A stretch of DNA of 64,000 bases, taken from the NCBI RefSeq assembly GCF_040954835.1, contig NC_090706.1, forward strand, positions 37,271,148 to 37,335,147, in the 5' to 3' direction. The stretch comes from Lepisosteus oculatus (Eukaryota > Chordata > Actinopteri > Semionotiformes > Lepisosteidae). A program made the translations under genes and the position numbers. The notes under the pieces are model-generated. The model searched no databases, was not told the DNA's origin, and was given only the letters and a program-made list of their open reading frames with translations. Positions 49,101-57,319 of the stretch are shown here, in pieces (the stretch's first letter is position 1; every line of letters begins with the position of its first letter).

Positions 49101-50568
49101 GCCAGAAAAAGCAATACTCTGTCTGCTACTATAAAAGGGCTAACAGTATCAGAGTGCATTACACTGATATCATCCCCCTTCATCGCTATACAGCATTCGT
49201 GACCCTGCACCAGTGGACCTGCCCTTTGATGTTGTGATTCTCACCTAGGGGGTGCAGACCAGCCACTTAGCCACTACGTTTATGAAAACACACAAATCCT
49301 AGAGCATTCAAATCCCTTCCAGTTGGAGACTGATCTTCGGGTGGAGCACATTTGAAGTCCAGCAGGTATTTGGAGTTCTGTCTGGGTCAGCAGTTTGAAT
49401 TCAGGATCTAACAGCACTGAATGACCGGGGGCGGTAGGATGTTATCATCACAGCCTCCTCTTAATCTATCAAGGGTAATACTGTGCATGTCAAATTCTGT
49501 CATCTTTACCTGTTGTCATATTCAGTGACTTTCTTCTTATTGTTGATTGACAAGCTGAAACTGCATTTTGCAGTAATAAATAATGCAGGGGGTAACAGAA
49601 CACACTGAATAAATCTCCCAAGTCTGTTCATGATGTTATAGGCTCTGGGTTTTTAATACGCTCATGGAGACTTGAGTGTATTAGAAAATCTTACCAGTAT
49701 GTTAAGCAACAGCCAATAAATGACTGATACAATATAAATGATAAACTCACGTATATATGAGTGTATTATTTATTATATCAGTCACTTGTTGGTTGTTGCA
49801 AAACGCACTGATTTAGCAACTAGCTGTTGCTAAACATCTTACCAATATTTACACAATAGTTATTCTAATTGTATAAGAACATTTAGTGTATCTAAAGAGC
49901 TGATGTTGGCATTTGGTTTGACTCCAAAGCTAGTTTATCTCCTTAAAGATAATAATAGAAAATAAACACACCTATACGCAGATCCTCCCGTAATATTATG
50001 ACACTCATGTTGGAACAGAAAGTTGGAAGAAGATTTCCGGAGACTAAGAAAAAGGAAAAAAAGTGACACATGTAAACAGACGATATACATTAAACTGATA
50101 TACATTTCTGTTATTAAATAAAGATCAACTGAATGTTTTTGCACTCCTTATTGTTATCAAAACACATATTTATAATGTTGTCCTGATCCTTTTCAAGTTA
50201 TCCTTATTGGCTATATCATTTTCTTTCTGCTGAGATTATAAAGCATCCCACTAACTGTTTCAGCAGGAACTGAAAAAAAAATTATGAAAACAGAACAGAA
50301 AGATTGTCACCCCATTACTTGTCCACACCAAATTTCCTTTCCATCTCTTGGAGGTACAGAAGCATTTTGCAGACATTGAACTGATGAACCTTTAAAAATG
50401 ATGCAGCCAATGTCTACATTAAGAAGGCCAAGCTGTTATCTTTCTGAAACCTGTTGGCATGCCAGGGATCTTTAAGGACACCAAAGGCAGGGGTCGGAGG
50501 AGAGTACACTACATCAACTTACCACTGGCAAAGAAACAGGGCAGGGTGAGCAGTACAAGGCTCATCAT
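29044..50568 (-). CDS. cdhr2: Cadherin-related family member 2 / protocadherin LKC, complete coding region
   Basis: I joined 31 coding exons on the minus strand, from ATG 50568 to TGA 29046-29044. They total 3978 nt (1325 aa plus stop), every junction keeps frame, and all introns are GT-AG. Human CDHR2 is about 1310 aa and matches along its length. Layout: signal peptide (1 to about 17), nine cadherin repeats (about 25-1050), juxtamembrane domain (about 1051-1150), membrane span (about 1164-1187) and cytoplasmic tail (1188-1325) ending DTTDL. CDHR2 forms Ca2+-dependent trans-heterophilic links with CDHR5 between brush-border microvilli of gut and kidney. Its C-terminus binds harmonin (USH1C), which anchors it to myosin-7B. 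Neighbour gprin1 is convergent, as in human. A few acceptors or donors could shift by a codon without RNA evidence; gene identity is secure. Confidence 0.97.
30350..30545 (+). repeat. Dispersed fish repeat in cdhr2 intron 29
   Basis: The segment reads CATCCATTTCTTAATAGC, TTATCCAATGCAGGGTCAC, CTGGGGCCTATCCTG, GGATACACCCTGGATGG and CCAGTCCATCAC, then an ACACAC-rich end. This order is one I recognise from a very widespread ray-finned-fish interspersed repeat. I cannot assign its class with certainty. Confidence 0.6.
32346..34908 (-). CDS. cdhr2: cdhr2 exons 24-28: juxtamembrane domain and transmembrane segment
   Basis: Exons: 34820-34908, 34082-34150, 33379-33456, 33174-33234, 32346-32467. The first four encode the membrane-proximal domain (VYTVDSSFRVQLEF, ATKATVHIV, FVYPNGSA), which matches human LFTVDQSYRSRLQF, ATRTTVYIV, FVFPNGSA. 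Exon 28 begins ESGEKESKE and then spans the membrane with AVAGLAAGFVILLVIMITT (about 1166-1184), a single helix ending in LVCTQRS. Confidence 0.94.
32610..32672. repeat. Short imperfect 11-12 bp tandem repeat
   Basis: Variants of (C/T)ATGAAC(A/T)GT occur four times (CCATGAACAGTT, CTATGAACTGT, CTATGAACAGT, CCATGAACAGTT) within about 60 bp of a cdhr2 intron. Confidence 0.6.
34629..34640 (+). promoter_or_regulatory. CTCF-like motif, plus orientation
   Basis: CCACCAGAGGGC fits the CTCF core CCASYAGRKGGC exactly. It lies in an intron of cdhr2. Confidence 0.4.
35430..40572 (-). CDS. cdhr2: cdhr2 exons 17-23: cadherin repeats EC6-EC9
   Basis: Exons: 40333-40572, 40031-40100, 38584-39186, 38255-38326, 36684-36733, 35907-36058, 35430-35532. 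Exon 19 is unusually long (603 nt), covering most of EC7 and EC8 without an intron. Linkers are VEDINDNKP (about 700-708), VLDVNDKPP (about 812-819) and IIDINDNAP (about 932-940). EC6 contains AFDKDEPGTNNS, almost identical to human AHDNDEPGTNNS. EC8 has a CLCNL...DCEKDWF cysteine cluster and DYEQC, with human counterparts at the same places. Confidence 0.94.
36835..37890 (+). mobile_element. Decayed L2-clade LINE, reverse-transcriptase C-terminal part and 3' end
   Basis: Plus-strand frames read SLGGFSSE...VKSDV, FSVYMFPLDQ and LNFSANDTPICI. These correspond to an L2-type reverse transcriptase around its catalytic FxYADDTQLY box; here YADD is SAND (37058-37069), so the enzyme is dead. Further on come DYYNALLTG, HYTCLGVLALAS(-) and FKSASKSSCSPIRLYMT-type remnants of DYCNALL...TPVLxSLHWLPV...FKILxLTYKAL. 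Frameshifts and stops are many. The 3' end is CTCCATATAAATAAAATT plus ATTATTATT. It is inserted antisense in the intron between cdhr2 exons 20 and 21. Confidence 0.7.
39290..39840 (+). mobile_element. 5S rRNA-headed SINE
   Basis: The first about 110 bp follow 5S rRNA: ATCACCCTGTACCTCAC, then AGAAGCTCAGCAGG, then GAGCCTGGTCGGTACCTGG, then GATGAGAGACTCCTGGGAA (5S: AAGCTAAGCAGGG, GCCTGGTTAGTACTTGG, GATGGGAGACCGCCTGGGAA). These are the internal promoter boxes A, IE and C. A body follows with GAGACATAAAACTGAAGTCC, GTCATTAAAAATCCCAGGGC and GGGGTGTTACCCCGGCATCC, then a tail AAAAGCACTATGTTAAGG and ATTATTGTATTGTTGTTG. It sits in the cdhr2 intron between exons 18 and 19, antisense to the gene. Confidence 0.8.
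39421..39435 (+). promoter_or_regulatory. CTCF-like motif inside the SINE
   Basis: CCAGTAGGGGGCGCT fits the extended CTCF core CCASYAGRKGGCGCT at every position. It lies in the SINE body just after the 5S-like head. Confidence 0.5.
41010..44682 (-). CDS. cdhr2: cdhr2 exons 10-16: cadherin repeats EC3-EC5 and start of EC6
   Basis: Exons: 44607-44682, 44224-44342, 43842-44075, 43316-43475, 42487-42692, 41568-41629, 41010-41259. Linkers seen are KILDINDNKP (about 341-348), ALIDMNDNRP (about 484-492) and LIDENDETP (about 589-597). EIDRE and LLDRE are the Ca2+-binding acidic motifs. For exon 13 the donor TAT|GTGAGT (left edge 43316) is used, not the GTATGT four bases upstream, because only the former keeps frame into exon 14. 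EC4 holds a Cys pair (FYNCMESEC) that is also conserved in human (FYNCSLPAC). Confidence 0.93.
45258..50043 (-). CDS. cdhr2: cdhr2 exons 3-9: cadherin repeats EC1-EC2
   Basis: Exons: 49972-50043, 48674-48813, 48253-48309, 48054-48143, 46628-46717, 46387-46503, 45258-45401. EC1 (about 25-121) carries REDLRIG, a SLDRE Ca2+ motif and the linker LLDANDNRP. EC2 (about 122-235) has the ATDEDSG motif and ends in IEDVADLDP, not the usual DxNDN. Human CDHR2 has the same exception (VVDQPDLDP) at this linker, so it is an ancestral feature of the family and not an error. EC1 mediates the trans contact with CDHR5 in mammals. Confidence 0.93.
45960..46240 (-). repeat. Repeat-like GC-richer segment in cdhr2 intron 8
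   Basis: A stretch with GGGTTTAAATAGCGGAGAG, GAGACGTGATTGGAAAATG and AGGTAATTGGCGAGGACAC resembles the outer part of fish LTR retroelements seen in many intergenic regions. No termini or target-site duplication were found; identity is tentative. Confidence 0.3.
46905..48050. other. Long cdhr2 intron segment, possible repeat at 46.9-47.6 kb
   Basis: This is an intron of more than 1.3 kb between cdhr2 exons 7 and 6. The first 700 bp are GC-richer than the surrounding introns and may be a transposable-element fragment, but I cannot name it and see no coding motif. Confidence 0.3.
48820..49690. other. cdhr2 intron 3, mostly unassigned
   Basis: This intron sequence between exons 4 and 3 is moderately GC-rich at 49.1-49.5 kb, which suggests an old repeat, but no family is recognisable. 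Confidence 0.3.
49694..49811. repeat. Long foldback (inverted repeat) in cdhr2 intron 3
   Basis: Arms of about 55 bp (49694-49750 and 49759-49811) are complementary with few mismatches around a GTATATAT loop. The left arm has GCAACAGCCAATAAATGACT and TGATA; the reverse complement of the right arm has GCAACAACCAACAAGTGACT and TGATA. This suits a MITE-like element or a transcribed hairpin. Confidence 0.65.
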
Positions 50569-50591
50569 CTTTATGGTTTCTGCCAGGAAGA
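50523..50591 (-). CDS. cdhr2: cdhr2 exon 2: start codon and signal peptide
   Basis: Acceptor CTTGCAG precedes 50591, ATG is at 50568, and donor AGTG|GTAAGT follows 50523. It encodes MMSLVLLTLPCFFAS, a short hydrophobic signal peptide with Ala/Ser near the expected cleavage point. A second in-frame ATG follows directly (50565). The exon ends one base into a codon. Confidence 0.9.
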
Positions 50592-52628
50592 CTGCAAGCA
50601 CACAACACAACAGGGACTGTTGTTAGAAACGAGGTAAAGCATTCACATAAATAAAGCTTTGGGAGAGTGTTACATATGTTTGACTTGTACGTGTACTCTA
50701 AAATTAGAGACAGTGGCTGGACTGAAATGAATTAAAGCTCTAAGTTACATTTAAATCCCTTCCATCTCCATCTCCAGGTTTACTCAACAAAATTAATCTT
50801 GTAAGTGTAACAGAGGGAAACCCCCTACAACCTGTTGCAGGAACCACAGGCACAGAAACACAATGGTGGTTCCTCACCTGTTTACTGCAGATTGTAAACA
50901 GCACAGTGTTAGACTTTTTTCAAAGTAAGGGTAAAACAATTGTATTCCTTTATAAATGTTCATTGGAAAAGCATCAAGTTTAAGTTTACATTTTTTGCTT
51001 TCTCAATGCCAAGAAACTGACTGCTGCGCTATACTGTACAAGAAACATGTTCAAAATCTTAAAAAGCCTGGCAATCAACCACCCACAATTTCTTGATTTC
51101 AAAATGTCGGTTTTAAACCTTCACCAACGTCATACACTGATTTCAGAATTTAAGAACTGAAGGCCCATTCTGTACTGAGGAAGGATCACTCACAGACTGA
51201 TGACAGAACAACATTGTCTTGTGTACAGACTGCAGAATTTTAGCACTAAAGGATTGAGATATGGTTTATAATTATTTATAATTATTACTATATACTGTAT
51301 ACCTCTTCTGTATATAGTTCTTCTATTGCTTAAAAATATATTTTGTTTTCCATATTAAGAACACCCAACCTCCCATCTTGATTGACTATAGTTCATTATT
51401 TGAAGATAACAATTTTCCTTTTTACTACATTTGTCCTACAGAGTCTTTTACAGAGACTTATCTTTTATTCATTGATTTAGAATTGCATCAGGTACACCAA
51501 ATTCCTTTACAAAATACCAGGAAAGAGAAACCCCAAGTAGTAACCTTTCCAACGGAAGAAAGGCTCAATAAAAACTACAAAAAGCAACCACAAAACAATT
51601 CATAAGAGATGCTAGGAAATAAGATGTTTAAATACTGGATTTTTAACAGGTTCTCTGTGATCAAATGTCTCACAACCACCTACAGTATATACCATGACCT
51701 TGTGATGGCCTTAGTGATTGCTACTGCTTAAATACAAAAGGAGGGAGAAACCACGTTTTCAGTACCAGTGGTTTTAAGGATCTAGTTTAAAAATATGCTG
51801 GTGCTAATTCCACTTCACTTGTCACTCTGATGCTGGGTGATCCCATTGAGCAATTAAAAGATTTGCTGGTGTGTTAATTAACAAATCCCATTAGACTGGA
51901 AAATATAGTGGCACCTTAAGGCAAAGCACAATGTCTAAGGTTTTGTCTGTTTTCACTAGATTTAGGGTTGTCGCTGTTATCAAGAATGAGATCGTGCAAT
52001 TTGTAATAGTGTGAAAGTGAATCCTACAAATTAGTTGCGTGTTTTGAAGAATATATTGTATATTCTTATAGCTTTTCTCAGATTTCTATCGTCTATGGTA
52101 CACTACTATGCAATCATTAAAACGTTTCCTTGATTTTTTTGTAAGTTATTAATTGAGTGAGACAAGTTGTGAGCTTTTCCTTTTACTCAGAACAAAATTT
52201 GGACTTCAAAGTCCTCTCCCAACCCTCTGGTTCCTACAGATTTCTCATCTCTTCTTCTTTCCAAGAAAGTAATATTGATCATCAATTGATGTATTCAATT
52301 GGAAACAGATACTGGACTGAGAAGAATGAGCACTTTAGAAATCTTTGACAAAACAATAGATATCATATCATATTTAATTAGAATCTGTTGTATTGGATTA
52401 AATGATTTATTAAATGATATTGTATTCCTGATATCTGTAACATGGAGACCAAATATGTAGGTAGTTAGTTGATATCATACTCACAATTTATTTAAAAATT
52501 TAAATGTACAAAACAATATAACAATAAAGAAAAATTTAAAAAGCTTTGCATTACAAACCTAAGAGCAGGTAGACCAAATAAAACTTTTTTTTGTAAAACA
52601 TCAAAAGTATACAAAAGCTTGAATTTAC

Positions 52629-52690
52629 CTTGGACGACAACTCCTCTCAATGTCACTTCTTGGGTGTGTTCCTCTCAATGTAGGGAAAGA
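52629..52690 (-). other. cdhr2: cdhr2 5' non-coding exon 1
   Basis: Donor GTCCAAG|GTAAAT lies at 52629/52628 on the minus strand, with a TTTAAA element 25-30 bp beyond the likely start at about 52690. The leader holds no ATG. It contains a perfect 12-nt direct repeat (plus-strand TCCTCTCAATGT at 52642-52653 and 52670-52681), 28 bp apart. Confidence 0.6.
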
Positions 52691-52701
52691 AGACTGAAAC
52701 A

Positions 52702-52730
52702 GACCTTTGCCTTCTTTAAAAGTAATTAAC
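52702..52730 (-). promoter_or_regulatory. cdhr2: cdhr2 proximal promoter: TATA-like, HNF4-like and HNF1-like elements
   Basis: Read on the minus strand the segment contains GTTAATTAC (HNF1 half-site type, 52722-52730), TTTAAA (TATA-like, 52715-52720) and GGCAAAGGTC (HNF4 DR1-half type, 52702-52711). HNF1 and HNF4 drive enterocyte and proximal-tubule genes, fitting CDHR2's brush-border role. Motifs are seen; function is inferred. Confidence 0.5.
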
Positions 52731-52734
52731 AGCT

Positions 52735-55700
52735 TTGGAGATTATGGACGCCTGGCTGTAAATGTGAATCATTTACAGTGAGTGGTACTGCCTTGTCTCC
52801 TTAAAAACACAGCAACAGAATTTGTACAGTACCTCCTATTAACAAGATAAATCTCTCTTGTGGCTGCATCAGCTGCAAAAATAAAGCATTTAAAATGTTA
52901 CTGTACCAAAATGTTAATTAGGTAAAATGCTTGTCCCCTCAGAAAACTTTAAGTGTAATCTTCCATGTGAAATCAAAATGTCATTTGGCCTTGTGCTTTT
53001 CAGTCTAACTTCGTAAAGCTGAATTATAGCACATACTGTCAATTACAACTTATTTTCATCCATGGTGAAAAAATTAACAACAGATTAAATTATGGATATT
53101 GTTCCTCTCATTCCCTTTTTTAGGTTGTAAATACAAGCAGTTTTTTATAATACTGATTGTGTGTTAAAATTCATGTTAAAAGATTCAGCCATTGAGAGCC
53201 ACTGAAATAACGTTGTTAGAGGCAACATCACTTGCTTAAAATGACCAACTGTCATATTGCCACTCAGCGTCGTTGGTAATCCTGCAAATGTATACTTTAA
53301 CCCTTAAACTGATTTGCAAGCAAAATAACCTGTTTGCTAGCAGAACCCCCAGCAGTGCCATGTTTAGTTAATGTTTCTTTTAGGCCCACCTGTAGAGTCT
53401 GACACATATTTCCCAATGTGAATGACTCATACCTATGTGCAAGATTTTAAATCAAAATCCCATCTGGCATTCTTCAATGAAGTTAATAAAATGCATGAGG
53501 AGAGAACTACTCTGCGATTTTCTGTACCAATGAATGAACACTAAACTCTCCAATCACCAAAGATCCTTCCCACTCGCTCACAAAGGCACTAACGAGCTGC
53601 TCCTTATTATAAGCCCCCACCAGTCACTCCTTGTAATTATCCTGATGCAGACAAAGGATAATCCATTGAAGTGTTTTTTTTTATCATTAATAAACAAAAA
53701 GAAACCTCAGTGGCCTACATTTAGGCTTATTCATTAAAACAAAGAAGGCCATTGTGTTTCCCTTTTCAGTCTTAATTAGGAGAAGTTCAGTCATCTGAAC
53801 TGAAACCCATTTAGCTCATTCAGACAAATAAAACCTGTCTGGAAATTTGATATGATCTTTTTTAGTCTCCTTAACCGGTCCTTTCCTTCGGACTTTGACA
53901 AGGCCAAGTTAGCCAAATTTGTCTTTGTTCAGAAAAAGATACTGTTTTAGGTTTGAGTGCTCCTTAGCCTTCACCCATCAAAGACAAACTGTGAGATGCT
54001 GAAAATAAAATTAATGCCAAATAATCACTGTTACATATACGGAATAATAAAAGACATTAATAATGCAACATGTTGAGTATTATTGTAACTTCTTAAAATG
54101 TTTTGTAGATCACACTGCAGCTAATGGGCCTAATGGTCTCCTGTCATTTGTAACCATTTTTCTGCTCTTATGTTTAGAGATGTCTAAATTGTCCTTCATG
54201 TCAGTTGAAAGCAGAGTATGTGACACCTGGGTTGATACACTTTTAGTGGAACTAAATAAAGTTAAAAGAGAGTCACTGAGGGAATCAAAACTGTCAGGTA
54301 GAACTTATGTACTGTAAGAAATTGACTTTTCTTATCACTTTATTTTGAACTATGGTTTTATAGCGTGTCATTCACATTCACATGTATATACCTACAAAGC
54401 TTTTCTGTTTTGGGTGGAGCCTGGCAGGCAGCAAACAGTATCAATATTCAAACGTCATATGCATCATATACAAACCTGTGTATTCAGAGATCAAAGTGCA
54501 ATCTAAATCATCATATCCAAGGTTTATGACTTTTACGGGAGTACTTTATTTAAAAAAAAAAAACAATTTAACTTGATATGTATTTATAGGATATTATTAC
54601 TGAAGAAATTCAGACCACAGCAAAATGTTAAGATTGAGGAATATGACGTCTACAGCAAAGAGGATTAGCCCAACTGTATATTGGCAAGCTGAGACAAACT
54701 GATGCTTCAGAAATAATAATGACCCAGTTATGTCATACACAAAGCCTTCTGAAAACTCAAAACATCTTTTTTTTCTGCGTTGACCTGTTTTATTGCTGCT
54801 CGCAGTAAATCTATAGAGACCTTTCTTTCCTTGCCTTTATTTCCTCCTTGCACTTAAATTTCCTTCTGATACATTTGGGAAGATGGCTACTTACAAGGTA
54901 TTGGGCTGCGTTTTGTTTCAATGTACTAAACGAAACAAATTGCAATCACATTATTAAATAATACAAAAAATGTTTTACTTTTTGCTCAACTGCTGTATCA
55001 TTTAACAACCTGCCATCATAACATGTCGGCGACCTGTACATTACCATAGTCATAGTCAAAAGGAAAGAAACCCCTCCATTTGCTTAATTGCTTTCTTGTT
55101 CAGGAGCTGTCAAGCACCCAGTCCAATCCAGTCTAATTAGCCAGTGCACAGCTGCATGGTGTCTAAATATTCATCCTGTATTTCCCATTTGTTTCAATTT
55201 TCACGACAAATTTCATATTCAAAAGAAAAATTTAAAACAGACGCTTTATGTATTTGTGGCTTGTGGGACATTTGTTGGCACTGTTACCCTTGAAAACACA
55301 TGGGGGCATCTTTGAGTAGTGTTTAGATCTCTGGACTGTCACTGGGAGAGTGTCCCTGCTAGTTCTTGTAGATACTGCTTCTGTCTTCTTGATAAAAGTA
55401 CTTTACTGTAATTTCTCTTGTTCCCCAAACTGTAAAAATAGGTGTAATTGCACCAGTGGAAGTGATCCTGTGATGGATTAGTGTCCCTTCTAAGGGGGAA
55501 TCATCTCTTGGTCTGTTTAACACTTCAGAAGCTGGGATAACGTCTAACATGCTGAGCCTCTACACTCAAATATGGATTCTACCTACTGGGTAAAAGCAAG
55601 AATACTGAAGAACCACCTAAGCAAATACTACGCTTAACCCTAATCCTTATGTTACAACTAATAACGAATGTACTGTGTAAATACACAGCTGGTTCCTGTA

Positions 55701-55950
55701 GTATTAACTATAGTGACATAAAATATTATGGGATCTACTCTGACAAATTTCATAAATAGTTCCATTTTGTCAAAAATCGCATTTTCAAGTTTCCACATTT
55801 CCCAGACAGTTTCAGTGGTTGACCCATATTTAAAATGCCATGAAAGCCGTAATCTGTCACCACATTGTTCCAAGTCTGAGCTACCCGCTAACTCTGAGCT
55901 CCTTACAGTATTCGGAAATTACAAAACCATCTTTTAGTGAAAAGATAGTG
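52735..55950. other. Non-coding region upstream of cdhr2
   Basis: AT-rich sequence with no supported exon, RNA gene or nameable repeat. Confidence 0.45.
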
Positions 55951-55959
55951 TCGCCCTGG

Positions 55960-56340
55960 AATCAGTCCAGAACAGAACACCCAAGAAAAGAGGACTTAAA
56001 GGAATGCCCTACACTGTCTGCCAGACGCAGAGAAATAAATCTCTTGAGTCTCGAACAGAGAAAACTACAAGGAGACCTCACTCAAGTGTTCAAAGGCACT
56101 GTCAAGGGCAACTTAATGGGTTTCCTCTGATTCAGCAGCGAATCCCAAACCAGAAGGCACGTGGAAAGTACAAGGGTGTACATTTAAAACCAAGCACAGG
56201 AGCTGCTTACCATGCAAAGTGTTACTGGGGAATGGAACAAGCTATACAGCCATGTTGTTGACGCTCATACTCCGTCATCTTTAATGGAGGAAGGTGCTGG
56301 AGATACTCAGTTTAATTAGCTACTAGCTAACCACTAAGCC
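55960..56340 (+). mobile_element. CR1/L2-type LINE ORF2 C-terminal relic
   Basis: Plus-strand frames contain INLLSLEQRKLQGDLTQVFK (about 56030-56090). This matches the 'LGLFSLEKRRLRGDL(I)xVFK' box that marks the C-terminal end of many CR1/L2 ORF2 proteins. An IPNQKARGKYKG block in another frame (RTRGH in intact copies) and a VLEILSLISY end near 56290-56320 follow. At least one frameshift separates them, so it is a dead fragment of a few hundred bases. Confidence 0.55.
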
Positions 56341-57301
56341 AAATGCCTTCCACCTATCTGTAACATCTCTTACATTTTTCCTATTCCTGCATCTTGAAAA
56401 AAAATCCAGTCAAAGTGCTAGTGACAAGAATGATGTGACAGGTAATGATATTTGTCTTCTCTTTGTTCAGGCTGTGTAATCTTTATCATGTCAAAAATTA
56501 TCACATTTCATGGCAACTCACAGAAATAATGTGTACTCAAATAAACACACTGCTATAGGTTCTTTTATATGTCTCTCAGAGAGCCACATACAATAACTCT
56601 TTATAAACAGGACAACACTTCAAAAACAACCTTACACTGCTGAATTACTACTAGACTAGACAAATCGTTTGTGCTTTGTTTTGTTTTTTTGCCATAACCA
56701 AAAGTAGTTGATCTTTTTAGCGTTTTAATTTCAGTTTCTTGTTTAAGGATAAACCTGTTATCATAAAAATGCTTCAAATGATACCGTTTGTGCTTGTGCG
56801 TCTCACATAGTTATCAAAGTTCAACCATAACTTGTCATTTTTATTGCAGGCTTATTTATCAGTGTTACCTCCATGCAATAGAGATAAACTTGTGTGCAGG
56901 TCCATTGGATCGTGATGAAAACCACGTGACTATGTCGTAGCACACTGATAGAGACGAATAGTGGTGGAAGATTAGAAATGGCAGGGTGGTGCTCTCCTCA
57001 AGCATGGACTAACTTCATCGTGGCAAGCCAGCTGAAATCACAGTTGCCTTTACCCACCTGTCTGGGCCCTTTTCAGATGTCCTTTCTCCTCTGCAATACT
57101 CTACACCAATGGATTGGTTGCAGTTATTAGCGTTGAACACAGTGAAAATCCCCAGTGCCGCTTGAACTAGTTCAGCAGTAGAAAGATATATCAGTATATT
57201 TATATCCGAGTCCAAAAAAAAAATATATAAAAAAATATTTACGCAACATTTACAGCACAGAGAAGTTACAATAGACTAAACGGTATTTGTTGCGTTTGCA
57301 C

Positions 57302-57316
57302 TGCCCCCTGGTGGGC
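57302..57316 (-). promoter_or_regulatory. CTCF-like motif, minus orientation
   Basis: The minus strand reads GCCCACCAGGGGGCAG, which fits CCASYAGRKGGCRS closely. It lies about 4.6 kb upstream of cdhr2 exon 1. Confidence 0.5.
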
Positions 57317-57319
57317 ACT

